Position numbers and translations under genes: made by a program | Origin: Allodiplogaster sudhausi | Lineage: Eukaryota; Nematoda; Chromadorea; Rhabditida; Diplogasteridae | Assembly: GCA_945643635.1 (NCBI GenBank) | Contig: CALZFC010000252.1 | Coordinates: forward strand, 2,794,501-2,858,500 | DNA: 64,000 nt | Direction of reading: 5' to 3' | The notes under the pieces: generated by a model | Told to the model about the DNA's origin: nothing | Seen by the model: the letters and a program-made list of their open reading frames with translations, nothing else | Database searches by the model: none | In this document: in pieces, positions 29,423-42,169 of the stretch | Layout of the letters: each line of letters opens with the position of its first letter | Position numbering within the stretch: position 1 is the stretch's first letter

Positions 29423-29925
29423 ACTCTCTCGCTCAATCTCTCTTTCCAACTTCCTGTTTCTAATTACTCTCTCGCAATTTTTACTGTGCCGTTTATTAAC
29501 ATGTGCGTGCATAAATCAGTATGCACTTGTGTAAAAATTTCTCGCGTTTTTATAGTTGACATTGGGTATCTTTTATAGTTGAAGATTGGGATATTGTGGA
29601 GAGATAAGAACAGTTCCAGACCAGTTCACGTCTTCCTCCCTCATGCCACCCGTTCTTCACTCTGCGCATACTCCTGACATCGAGGCTGGCCTTCATTTCC
29701 ATTTTTCTCTTTCTTTATCTTCCCATTTTGCCTCTCTCTAAATTATCCGTGAAATATGCACAAGTGATACATAGAACGTGTGTAGTAAGGAAAGAAAGCA
29801 TCATTAATAAAAGTGGTTTGCATGCACAGCATTATTACAGGAAGAAAGGAGGACATGATTTCCTGATTACTCTTATCGTTTTTTAATCAAAAGTGTGGGT
29901 TGGTCAGGGAGAAGGCGAGAAGAAG

Positions 29926-29984
<59 letters not shown>

Positions 29985-30148
29985 GAGTGAGAGAGCGAGT
30001 TTCTGTTTGGCATGCTCACTAAAGCAAATGATAAGCGAGATAAGAGAAAGATCAACTCATTCGTCAGCTTTCTTACCGTCTAGAAATTGATGTAAAACTG
30101 GCACGTGGAAAAGGTAGAATAAGAAGAAACGGATGAAGGAGATTGCAG
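28722..30148. other. Intergenic region and presumed 5' end of DPYD
   Basis: No exon is recognised except that the DPYD initiator exon should lie here or just upstream of 30149. It contains purine-rich sequence at 28860-29060, a CT microsatellite at about 29384-29418 and a GA microsatellite at about 29930-29990. None of the long frames resembles a protein family. Confidence 0.5.
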
Positions 30149-31565
30149 AGTTTGCTGGAGTTGAATCCACGAGTTCCCACTCATGCAAATGCAGTTCCGA
30201 GTGCAGTGACTAAGAAGGCCAAGCACAATTGGAAGAGAAATGCAGACAAGTCCTGCGGAGTCAGTCTCTTCAGTTCATCCAAACTGAATATGCTTTAATC
30301 TACAATATATTGGTCTAACTAAATGTAGAATATCAATGAATTGAGTCTTGCGGACCGGAGTTGTCGCGTGATTTCCGAGACATCAAACACACAACTCTGT
30401 CGGAGAGAGCAGCCCTCCGGGAGGCTCTGAGATGCCTGAAATGCGCGGATGCTCCTTGCCAGGTCATTCCCTCTTCTCTGCTCAGCACTCCGTCGTTCAT
30501 CATTGGTTCTATCCATCCATGATTGCAGAAAAGCTGTCCGACTCAACTTGATGTCAAGGCCTTCATCACTTCCATTTCAAACAAGTATTTTTCTGAGATT
30601 TAGAGAGGAAGTGAATTGTTGAAGAATATAGATACTATTTCAGCAGGTTCGAATAGGCAAAGATATGAAGATGAGTAGAACCGAATAAGAGGAAGAGAAG
30701 ATTGCTTCAGAAACTACTACGGAGCGGCGCGGCAGATTCTCTCTGACAACCCACTCGGTCTGACTTGTGGAATGATCTGCCCCACCTCAGATCTCTGTGT
30801 TGGCTCATGCAATCTACAGGCCAGCGAAGAGGGGGCCATCAACATTGGAGGACTACAGCAATATGCTTGCGAGGTTAGAGAGAGAGGAGAGAGAGAGGAG
30901 AACGAGAGAGAAAGGGAGTGAGAGAAGAAAGAGGAGAGAGAGAGAGAGAGAGTGAGAGAGAGAAAAGAGAAAAAGAGCGAGGAGGGCAGAGTAGTGAAAG
31001 GGCAAACATTCCAGTCAGATTAGCATTCAAACTTCGGTAGACCAATAATTTCCTTCTTCAGGTGTTCAAGAAGATGAACGTGAAGCAGATCGTCTCGGCT
31101 GAAGTCAGTCGCTTTTTCTAGCTGTGCAATGAGTTTAGAATAAATAAATAAATATCCAAAAAAATAACAAATATTCCAATGAGCTTCCCCTTACACGCTT
31201 ATCTAAAGTGTTCCCTCTCCCTGTAGATTCTGGAGTCTCGCACAGCCGTGCACTCTTCCCCAGTGGCTCTGCTTGGCTGTGGTCCCGCCTCCATCTCCTG
31301 CGCCTCTTTTCTCGCTCGTCTCGGCTACTCCGATGTGACCATCTATGAGAAACAAGACTTCATCGGAGGCCTCAGGCTAGACTTGCCATCTCCATCTCTC
31401 ATCATCTCAATTCTCCTTTCAGCTCCTCTGAGATCCCCCAATTCCGTCTTCCCTACTCTGCAGTTGACTTCGAGATTCAGCTTGCCAAGGATATCGGAGT
31501 CAAGGTTTTCTGTATCCAGTACTCCACCTTTATCGATATTCACACTTTCTCTCTCTCTCTATCCT

Positions 31566-31606
<41 letters not shown>

Positions 31607-34070
31607 ATTTACAGATCGTAACTGGCCGTTCTCTGCATTCTTCCGACTTGACCCTGACGGGGCTGAAGGAAGCGGGAGCAAAGGCAGTGTTTGTGGGCAT
31701 CGGAATGCCAGAGCCGAAGAGAGAGAAGATCTTCGACGGACTCGGCCAGGAGCACGGCTTCTTCACTTCCAAGGACTATCTTCCTTTGGTGGCAAAAGCC
31801 AGCAAACCAGGTAGGGCTATTTAAATGGCATCGAATATGTACATATGCTCTACATCTTGCAGAGAGATAGCATGAAATACTGTACAGGAATGTGCGGGTG
31901 CAAGTCGACTCCCCTGCCTTCCATGAAGGGAAGAGTCATCGTGCTCGGGGCGGGCGACACGGCCTTCGACTGCGCCACTTCCGCTCTCCGCTGCGGTGCT
32001 TCCCGGGTTACGGTAGTCTTCCGTAAGGGATTCACTTCCATCCGAGCAGTTCCTGAAGAAGTTCGCTTTTCTTTCCATTTCCAGCTTGTTTCGCATATGG
32101 AAATGAGAGGAATGACTAAAAAAAAGGATGTTCTCTGCAGATGGAAGCTGCGAGAGAAGAAAAGTGCGAATTCATGCCATTCATGTCGCCGAAGAAGATT
32201 AACGTCAAAGATGGACGAATCGTCTCCATGGAGTTCCAGAAGACAGAACAAGATCTCGAGGGCAACTGGTTAGAGAGAAATCAGCCAATTTAAGGAGAGA
32301 GAAAGAGAGTGAGAGAGAGAGGGAGGGAGAGAACGAAAGAAAGGGGGAGAGAACAAGTGGAGAGAATGAGTGAGACAGAAGAAAATAATGTATGAATGAA
32401 TGTAGATATGTATGTACGTACGCATAATCGCATTACATCTACATACAAATCTACATATCAAAAAAATTATCTTGTATGTATGTAGGTACGAGGACGAAGA
32501 GCAGAGCCTGACACTGAAGGCAGATTGGGTCATCTCGGCTTTCGGATCTACTCTCATCGATGAAGAAGGTGAGAGGGAGAAAGAGAGCGAGAGAGAGTTA
32601 GGGATAGAGAGCGATAGCGAGAGAAATTTAGAGATTGAGAGAGAGTGAGCCTCGAGAGGAACTCTCTCGTTGCAGTGAAAGCTGCCCTTTCTCCGCTGAA
32701 GATGAACCGATGGGGAGTGCCGGAAGTGGACTCCAAGACGCAGGGAACGAGTGAGGAATGGGTCTTCGCCGGAGGAGACGTCGCCGGCGTGGCTGAGACT
32801 ACTGTGGAGAGTGTCAACGATGGAAAGGTGAGAGGAAAGAGGAGAGAGCAGAGAGAGAGAGATCATAGGAAGCGGAGAGAGCAGAGAAGGAGTGGAGGGC
32901 GAGAGGGAATGAAAGAGGAGATTCCAGCTGGCAGCATGGAGTATCCATCGCTACTTGCACAAAATGGCTGGTGTGGAGGTGAATGAGAAGCCAGAGCTGC
33001 CGCTCTTCCACACCGAGATTGATGAGGTTTTCACTTCAGTTGTGGACGTTGCAAAGCTTAAAATGAGTTTCTGATTTAATGAAAGTGTAGTTAATAATGA
33101 CAAGGTGTGCATAGGTTGACATCTCCGTGGATATGTGTGGCCTCCACTTCGAGAACCCGTTCGGGCTGGCGTCCGCCCCGCCCACCACCACTGGCGCCAT
33201 GTGTCGCCGCGCCTTCCAGCAGGGATGGGGATTCGTGCTCACCAAGACATTCGGACTCGACAAGGCAAGCAGAGTCAGAATGACGTCATTCTCACTTCCC
33301 CCTCTTCTCAGGATCTCGTGACGAATGTCAGCCCGCGCATCGTGAAGGGCTCCACGAGTGGGCCTGTCTACGGTCCCAACCAGGTTCCTCTTCCATTCAC
33401 TATCACTGTCTCTGTCTCCACATCATTCTTTGTTTCTTTCTTTATCCAAGGCATTCTTATAATGCAAGAACCTAATGGTAAGGCGACGGTCATCGAGAAG
33501 ATTCGCGAGATTCTGACATTTAAGATGAAAAGAAAAGCGAAAAGAGTTTTTTCCTTTCAAAAGAGCAGATCTTATTCCGCTTGCAGAGTTCGTTCCTGAA
33601 CATCGAATTGATCAGCGAGAAGTCAGCCGCCTATTGGCTGGAGTGCATTCGCGAGTTGAAAAGGGACTTCCCCACCAAAGTCGTCATTGCTTCGATCATG
33701 TGTGTCTTCGATAAGGTTTGAGTTGGCTCTCCCCTCTGCTTCTCTCTCTCCACTCTGCTTCTCTCTCTCCACTCTGCTTCTCTCTCCTCTCTGCTTCTCT
33801 CTCTCCCTCCTCCAGGCAGACTGGCAAGAGTTGGCGACTCGCTCGGAGGCAGCGGGGGCGGATGCCCTCGAACTCAATCTCTCCTGTCCTCATGGAATGG
33901 GCGAGAAAGGTTAACGTCTATGTCTTCGATAGTTCGTAGAATCTAAAAGAAGTTCTTCTGCATAGCTTACATTGATTACTGTGCAACTCTGCAGGAATGG
34001 GTCTGGCATGCGGCCAAGACCCGAAGATCGTGAAGCAGATCAGCCAGTGGGTGCGAGACGTCGTCAAGGC

Positions 34071-34106
<36 letters not shown>

Positions 34107-34377
34107 AGAGAAAGAGAGAGAAAGGCAGACACTCGTTGCATTACCTCATTTGGCCCTTCAGATTCCGTTCTTCCCGAAGATGACGCCGAACATTACGGAC
34201 ATTCGGTCGATAGCGGAGGCGGCCATGCAGGGAGGAGCAGACGGAGTCACTGCCACCAACACCGTCTCCACTCTCATGCATCTCAAGCCAGATGGCTACG
34301 CATGGCCCGCTGTCGGCCATGAAAAGAGGTGAGAGAGAGAGAGAGAAGAGAGAGAAGGAGAGGAAGAGAGAGAGAGA

Positions 34378-34415
<38 letters not shown>

Positions 34416-35881
34416 AGACTTCTTCTGTTTAGGACAACGTACGGTGGAATGAGTGGCTCGGCAATTCGCCCCATCGCCCTGAAGGCCGTCTCTTCCATTG
34501 CCAACTACCTCCCTGGTTTTCCGATACTCGCCACCGGAGGAATCGAGTCGGCCGACACTGGTCTCCAGTTCTTGCAGGCCGGGGCCTCCGTTCTCCAGGT
34601 TCCTCCCTCTCTCACGTGCTCTCTCTATTTCTGTGTTTCTCTCTCTCTCTCTCTCTCTCTCTCAGGTCTGCTCAGCTGTACAGAACCAGGACTTCACAGT
34701 GGTGGAGGACTACTGCAGTGGCCTGCGAGCCTTGCTCTATCTGAAGAGTGTTTCTGCCCTGAAGGACTGGGATGGCCAGAGTCCGCCCGTGCAGAAGCAC
34801 CAGAAAGGAAAGCCAGTCCTGCTTCCCAACAAGGCAAGCTGAGAGATGTCTCTGATGGATGATAATGCATTGTCATTGCAGAGTCTGCCACATCTGGGCA
34901 AGTTCCGCAAGGACCGCGAGTTGGCCGAGCACGAAGCACTCGTCTCCGTCGATCTTCTCGAGGTCGACCCCACCGAGTTCGCGACTCGGCCTGCTAATCA
35001 AGCTGAAGATGTGCCTAGCGTCAAGGTTAAGACTACCTTCCATTGCCAGAGAGAGAGAGAGAGAGAGAATGAGAGAGAGAAAGTGAATTAGAGAGTCAAG
35101 AGAGAGATAAGAGAGGGTGAGAGAGAGAGAGGAAGAGTAGAGAAAAGACTGAACAGACCTTTCCATGCAGGAAGTGATCGGCGCCGCCCTTAGCCAGATC
35201 GGCGACTACGTCAATCTGGACAACAAACTCCAGAAGGTCGCCATCGTTGATGACGTAAGTGGAGAGAGTCTCGATCTTGAATAAGTAGTCTAAGAATGAT
35301 TATGGAAACGTCTCTGCAGGACATGTGCATCAACTGTGGCAAGTGTTACTTGACTTGCAACGACAGCGGCTACCAGGCCATCTCTTTCGATCCCGTCACT
35401 CATCTTCCCAAGGTCAACGAGGACGACTGCACCGGATGCACTCTCTGTTACAGGTCAACTGTCTCTCTCTCTGTTCTCTCTCTCTCTCTCTCGCTCTCTC
35501 TCGCTCTTTCTCTCTCTCTCGCTCTCTTTATCTCTCACTCTCTCTTTATCTCTCGCTCTCTCTTTATCTCTCGCTCTCTCTTTATCTCTCGCTCTCTCTT
35601 TCTCTCGCTATCTCTTTTACTCTGTGTTCTAGTGTGTGCCCCATCCCGGAGTGCATCCAAATGGTGCCCCGTGTCGGCCCATGGAAATCTCCGATGCGAG
35701 GAGTGAAGCCCGACTTCGAACCCGGCACTCCGACCGTCAGTTTCGCTTTTTCTTCTCGTTTATTTTTGTCTTGGACCACTCTTAAAATCATTCTAGTCTT
35801 TTGTTATACTAGGAATTAGTTTAGGTTGTCTCCCCCGCCGATTCAAAGGGCAAAAGACGCGTCTTCCTGGATCCCAACTGA
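30149..35881 (+). CDS. DPYD: Dihydropyrimidine dehydrogenase (NADP+), first exon not found
   Basis: DPYD reduces uracil and thymine, the rate-limiting step of pyrimidine catabolism, using FAD, FMN and four Fe4S4 clusters. Twenty-six exons from 30149 ([14 protein letters not shown]) to TGA 35879-35881 join in phase, giving about 1031 residues against 1025 in human. Only an N-terminal handful is missing, because no in-phase ATG exon was found upstream. In order: N-terminal cluster Cys ([14 protein letters not shown]), [17 protein letters not shown], the FAD dinucleotide fold [20 protein letters not shown], the NADPH fold [11 protein letters not shown], the FMN barrel with active-site Cys in [27 protein letters not shown] and LATGGIES, then C-terminal ferredoxin motifs [19 protein letters not shown] and [17 protein letters not shown]. 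The tail [16 protein letters not shown] is nematode-like. Four introns have GC donors (31376, 33265, 34069, 34834) and one acceptor is ATTGAG (30345). Confidence 0.96.
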
Positions 35882-38252
35882 ACTTCCACTTTCCTCCCTT
35901 GTTCTATTGCTCATTCTTTCAATAATTCGATTCCCATTTTTGTATGATTCCGATTTTCTATTCACATTCCTGTGCTGTATTGTGACCCTCAATATTTAGG
36001 ATACATACATATGAATTGTAAATTAGTCGAAATGGCTAGATAGTATAGGTAGTATTTGTCGTAGAGCATTTAAACATGGTATAATTTTGAGGGGTTTTAG
36101 TGAGTCAATAAATTTGAATGATGGAAATTGAGTGCCCAAGTGGAATCATCGGACGCGTTGACAACGTCTAAGGCGGGCGGGAGGGAGAAAGAGAGAGTGA
36201 GAGAGAGTAAGAGAGAGAGAGAGACGGAGTGAGACAGAGAGAGAGTAAGAGAGAGAGAGGGTTATTGACAGAGAGCGGAAGCGGGGGGCATACTGAAACG
36301 ACCCGCTTATTTGGTGAATCATGAGTAGTTATTTGACTGATGGTGGAAAAATTGAGACCCGTGGATACACCAATCACTTCTTCACACATAACAGCTTTTC
36401 AGTTGCATTTCTTTGTTTAAAGAGAAGGGAACGGCAAAAAACTTGAAAGTGATGCCGTTCGTTAATTCCCCTAAGCTTATGCCCATTCATTTCTTCTCGA
36501 AATCTTTCTCCTCACTCCTACTGTCTTCTTTCTCTCTCTCTTTTTCTCTCCCTCTCCCTCCCTCTCCTCCTTTTCTTTATCCCTCCCCTTCCCTCTCTCC
36601 TCAAATCTCTTTCTATCTTGAGGTGTTCTCTTTTCCATTTGGTTCACTTTCACGCTGCTAAGAGATTAGAAGCTTAAATCTCTGAAACATGCGAGGATAT
36701 TTTTTTATTTATTTAAAAATTTGAAGGAGAGAGCAAGAGAAAAGGGGGAAAGTAAAGCATAAAAGAGAAAGAAAGATAGAGAAAGAGAAGGGCTGTTAGA
36801 CAGAGACTGAGAGAGAGAGAGGGAGAAAGAGTGACAGACGAAAGAAAGAGAGGAAGGGTGAAAGACTAGAGAAAGAGAGAGAGAGAGAGTGGCTGCATCT
36901 GCTTTTCCATTGCCACGGGCAGTGACTTCTTCTTCCAGTTGCATGTCCTCGTAGTCTTCTTGCTATGGAGCAGCTTTTACACAATTCTCTGTAATCGATG
37001 ATAAAAAGCTTGTGCCCTTTTATTCACACATCTGGGTCATTCTCTTTCTCTCGCTCTCGCTCCCTCTCTCCCTCTCTATCGCGTATATCTCTCTGTCTAT
37101 ATCTTAGCTTCTTCTTCCTCTTTCTCATTCGTTCTTTCCCACACTTCTACATCTGCCTCTCTTTCCTCATCAGTTTCATTTAGTTTTTTTTTCTCTGTAC
37201 TCTAGATTATGTTATTTTTGCATACAAAGATATTTTTACCCTGTTGTAAAATAGAGAGGAACCTAAAACGTTCCCTCTCGCTCTCTAACTCTCTCTTGCA
37301 CTTTAAATCGGTCGTTGTTTTCTTTTCCAATATTTCTACGATTGTAACACTCTACGGTAACTGATCCGAAGTGGATCACAATTGCATTCGGAATAACAAC
37401 ATGTCTGTTCCTAGAGCTTCTCAACATCCTCCCTTCTCTTCCCTCTCTCTCCTCGCTCTCTCTTCCCTCTCTCCTCCCTCTCTTCCATCTCTCCCCTTCC
37501 TCCTCTCTCTCATACTCCCTCTCTCTCCCTCTCTACTCCTCCTCATTTCCCTCTCCTCCCCCTGGCTACATCTTGGTGTCATGACGTCCCCCAATGCCTT
37601 GCAATTCGAGATCTGCACCATGTTCTTCCCCTCTCATCAGTGGCAAGAGATGGCCTCCTGAGCTGCGCTCTCCCTCTGATTGCGACTGGCATGTGGTTGA
37701 AGGAGCAACGCCTTGGCTAACATAAGTCAAGCCCTTCGGCCTCCTCCCAAACATTTCCTTTCTCCCTTCCATCTCTTGTTCTATCCATTTCTCTCACTCT
37801 ATCTCTTTCCTTTTCACTCTCCTGTCTCTTTCACCGCTCTTTTTAAGATGATTTAACCCACTATGTTCCTTCGTTCTCAATGTCTCTCAATGACCGTAAT
37901 GTTTTTTTTTATATTTCCACATTCAACGTTGTTCTTAAACCTTAAACTGTTTCTGACGATGTACAATTAAACAAACCCAGAGTTACCATCGAGGAATTCG
38001 TTAAGATAGCCCATGTATCATTATCTGCCTGCCTCCTCCTTCTCCACACTCTCTTCCCCTTCTTCTTCCTCTTCTCTATCCTCCTCGAATCGCTTGCTCC
38101 CTCGCTCGACCTCCTCGAGTACTCCCCGAGCACGTCGAGTCTCTTCGTATGCAGATGATCTTGGATCTGTCAGATTTTTACTTTGAATTTCGCGATATAA
38201 GTATGTTTGAATAAATATAGACAAGCATTACTACTTTGGTTCTCTTTCTAAG
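35882..38252. other. Intergenic region 3' of DPYD, repeat-rich
   Basis: AATAAA at 36106-36111 may be the DPYD polyadenylation signal. Long GA blocks (36180-36260 and 36720-36895) and CT-rich blocks (36510-36620, 37030-37080 and 37430-37560) dominate. Upstream exons of the membrane-protein gene that begins to be recognisable at 38253 probably lie here, but I could not identify them. On the minus strand, 38000-38165 reads as an acidic/basic low-complexity frame without family resemblance. Confidence 0.5.
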
Positions 38253-38645
38253 GTTCTTTTCGCCGTCGCGGCTTTTCTCTCAATCGGAGTCCTTCTCTTC
38301 ATCGCGTGCTTTTGTGTTACGAAAATGCTTCAGGTTACTGTCAAGTATTTACACTTACAAGCGTTTGTTCAACAAGTATTCCTTTTTTCGAAGGGTTTCG
38401 GCCGTGCAAATCGGAAAGAGTGTAATGATGAAATGAGCGAAGATTCAGCCCCAGTCAAAATCACAAGAACAGTCTTTCGAACTCTAAATATTTTGCAATT
38501 TTTACTGGAGTCAAAGAACAAGAAGTGGATAAGAATGGGGGAGGAAACGAGGAGATGAAGGTGATGAGTGAGAGGGACTGAGCGAAGAGAGAGAGAGACA
38601 GAGGAAGAGAAACAGAAAGGGCGAGAGAGAGACAGGGAGAGATAG

Positions 38646-38677
<32 letters not shown>

Positions 38678-38916
38678 AGCGGAAGCGTTCCCTGACAAGT
38701 CTTGCCTTTCAGCTGCTCATCTGTCTCACTCTCGGAAATATGTCAGCAGAAAGAGAGAGCTGGGAAAAGAATGAGAGTCAGAGAAAGAGTGAACAAATAA
38801 CTATCACGTACGAGGATTATATTTTACAGACACGGAAATGTTGCAAAGAGGTGAAGGATAAGGAGCGGGTAATTTAAGGTGGGAGAAGGAGAGGAAGCAA
38901 AGTGGCAGAAAGAGAG

Positions 38917-38955
<39 letters not shown>

Positions 38956-39196
38956 ATGGATAGCCGATATCTGTGCTTTGGCGCTTTCTTGCTAAACACT
39001 TTGTGGTGACCTCTGCCAACTGGCGGCGCCTCTCTTCTTTGCTCTTTCAATGTTTTCCTCCCTGTAGGAATATATAAGGGTATCAGATATCAAAGGCAAC
39101 ATTGAGAAAACGGAAGAGAGAGATAAGGTGAATTGAGAGAGGAACTGGAGAAAAAAACGTAGAGGATATCTCGATACATGGCTACACTTTGATGCT

Positions 39197-39245
<49 letters not shown>

Positions 39246-39740
39246 GAGACTCTGACTATCAGGAAAAGCAAGCGTCCAATTGTATGGAGGTGCTAAACGA
39301 GAAGAAAGGCACAAGCAAGCACGGTCTGCTTACTCGTCATCATCTCTCCAAAAAGAAAACCATCTACTTTTGTATGTATGTATACACATATGCTAACTAA
39401 AGCTTAGCTTAAGAATTAAATATTTAACAACTTTATTTGAATAAAAACGAGCTTTCAGTGTTACAAATCTCATCTGAGAAGAAAGAGAAGAAGAGAGATC
39501 GGCGAAGATCAATCTGATGGAGAGGTTTATGAAGAGGAAGAGGAGTACGAGGAAGAAGCTGAGTCAGATACGAGAGAATTCAAAGAGGATGGTAAGCAAA
39601 AGGGGATTATCCCGAATCATGACCACGCGCGGACACGGGTCGTAGCTGGAGGAGTCGAGTTAAGCAATGGAAGGAAGGAAGAGGAACGGGGACTCGTTCG
39701 GAATGGCCATCCACAACATTACACTGTATTCCCCGCTTGA
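38253..39740 (+). CDS. 3' exons of an unrecognised single-pass membrane protein
   Basis: Three exons join with GT-AG borders and matching phases. Exon 38253-38333 is almost entirely a transmembrane helix (AAFLSIGVLLFIACFCV). Exon 39459-39591 begins CYKSHLRRKRRREIGED, a basic stop-transfer sequence, and continues into a highly acidic Glu/Tyr-rich cytoplasmic tail. Exon 39646-39740 gives GGVELSNGRKEEERGLVRN and ends HYTVFPA with TGA 39738-39740. The order hydrophobic helix, basic cluster, acidic tail is that of a type I membrane protein's C-terminus. The ectodomain exons and start codon were not found, and I recognise no family. The large intron (38334-39458) is full of GA repeats. A chance set of open frames cannot be fully excluded. 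Confidence 0.45.
39200..39243. repeat. (GA)n microsatellite
   Basis: A pure GA run of about 44 bp lies within the putative intron of the membrane-protein gene. Confidence 0.95.
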
Positions 39741-40140
39741 TTTCAATCATTTTAAGGCTGAGTTATAGTTGATTAATTTAATTTAATCAGAAGATTCTAT
39801 TTTAGAGAAAAGTTACGGAATTGGTAATTTAACTATGTTCCCATAACTACACGTTGCTTCTGTGTACATACATACATGTGTAGAGATGTGAAGGGTGCGG
39901 AGAGAGTTGAATGCATTTTCTTTACTTTCAAGCACACAAAATGAAAGACGAATCTCGGTGAAAGAGTGAAAGCCATGTATCATTTTTTGCTGCTTTCCGA
40001 AGAATCAATTAAAAATGATATATGTGATTGTACAATATACAGAAAAGGAGAGCCAAGCAGAGCAAAGAGCTCTCAAACACAGAAAAGCGACCGGTACCCA
40101 GGGAATGACAACAAGTGTTTCATTAAGTAACAACTTATGG

Positions 40141-42132
40141 TTATATCTGTTGATATTGCTTATCGTCAGAGAGAGCAATGGTTGGCTTCTGCTGTTGCCG
40201 TCTCTGCTTCTCCGACTTCTTCCTCTTCGCTAGTAAACCCTGATCGTGAGAAATATAGAGGCAATGAGAAGGGAGGGGAAATGATTTTTTTTGCATTATA
40301 ATATACAAACCTTCATGTCGTAGCGCTTGTAGCCAATCTTGATGATACGCAGAAGGAAGGAGCAGAACTCGGCGAAAGTGAGAATGCTCGCACCCAACCA
40401 GAGACCAGCCTGGCCACCGATGTCAGACAACACGTTCACGAACTGGCAAAGAGGGAGAGGGAGATAGAGAGAAAGAGAGAGAGAATGAAAAGAAAAAGAG
40501 AGTGAGGAGTGAGAGAGAGAGAGAAAGAGTGAATTGGAATGAGGAGTGGAGGTAATAAAAAGAAAGATGCCTGGTAAGACTGTGACTCCTTGATGATTTC
40601 GTAGCTCATTCGCTCGTAGTAGATCTCCAGCATCGCCGCGTGCTCTCTGCATCATTTTCAGTCACATTTTTATTTATAAGCAATCGAAACATACAAAGAA
40701 GACAGAACAAAGGAAAAGAAAGACCTTAAAAAATAATACCTGTAATACTGAATACAATCGCTTCCAACGCTGCACTTCATATTCAGACTGCCGGAGGGCC
40801 ACTTGGCAGCAGAATATGTTGTCGTGTAGACATCCTGCTGGCAGGGCTGGCGACACCTTCAATTCCTTTCTTATATTCATTATCTTACAGCAAGAACCAT
40901 CTCTTCTTCCGCAAACATACTCTAGTCATTAAGATATCGATTGATCTTATCATAATAGAATACAGAGGAGACAAGTTGTTCGTACGTGCAAAAGTCGGAG
41001 CGCTTCGAGATAACAACCGCTTGACGCAGAAGGCATGAAGCTCAATAGAGAAGTCTCTCTCTCTTTCTCTCTGTCTCTCTCTCTCTCTTTCTCTCTGTCT
41101 CTCTCTGTCTCTCTCTCTCTCGTCACCCATAAGTAGCTAACTCTGATCAGAGTGGGTGCAGGGAGGCTTGTAGTTGGCAGTCATGGGAGGGGGAAGACGG
41201 GGATCATAGCAGCCGCAGATGCGAGTGACACGGCGCTGGTAGCACGACTTGAAGCACCCCTGCAAGGCCTCTCTTGATAATCCATAGAACACCATCTGGC
41301 TAACCCCCCCCCCCCCACCCATTTGCAAAACTCCATAATGCACCTCTGGCTCGTACGTGTACTTCCTGTAGATGTAGTCGCCAGCGAGCACTGCCTCGGG
41401 CGGGACGCAGTCCCCACCGTCAGTCACGTTCAGACGGTTCACTTTGCGCTGAACCAATTCATTCGTAGGAAGCGAGAGAGAGAGTGAGAGAGAGAGAAAG
41501 AGAGGGAGAGCGAGAGAGAGAAAGAGAGAAAGAGAGAAAGAGAGAGAGAGAGCGAGAGAGAGAAAGAGAGTGGAGAGAGACCAGAGCAAGTCCGAAAGAT
41601 GAAACGGCTCCGGTGGGCGCGGAGTATCCAAAGGTGTCGGGGAAAGGTGACTCCTTCTGGCCGTGGATGGCAATGCGAACTCCGGTAGCATCAGTCGTTG
41701 GCAGATAATCGGATGCGTTCACGAACACCATCAGGCGGAGACCTCAAGAAATTAATAGTACAAATTAATTAATAAGAAAATTTTGCCAGTTCACTTACTA
41801 ATCATTTTCTGGTATGCATTATGATCTTGAGCAGAAAGTTTTTTTTTTATTAATTAAAACAATTTTAAAGTTCGTCCACTAGCATGTGATTATTTTCATC
41901 CATTACCAGCTTCCTGGTTCAACTGAGGTGTGCCTCTAGAGACCATCGAGGCTACTTTGTTTACCATCGAGATATTGACGTATATACATACTTCTTTCCT
42001 CATGCAAAGTACGCTTTTCTCAGCCTCTCATAATTTAATTTACTCCTTTCACTCTCGCGTCAATCACACACTTTTGTCTAGGTTCGCTCTTCTCTGTTTC
42101 TCTCTCTCGGCTCTCTCTCTCTCTCTCTCTCG

Positions 42133-42169
<37 letters not shown>

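Noticed and set aside
34329..34504. Arg/Glu and Ser/Leu frames on both strands in DPYD intron
   Set aside because: They arise from the GA/CT microsatellite between DPYD exons 34162-34328 and 34433-34598.
38000..38165. Minus-strand acidic/basic frame (RSSAYEETRRARG...) as an exon
   Set aside because: Purine-rich low complexity opposite a CT-rich stretch, with no clean donor and no partner exon.
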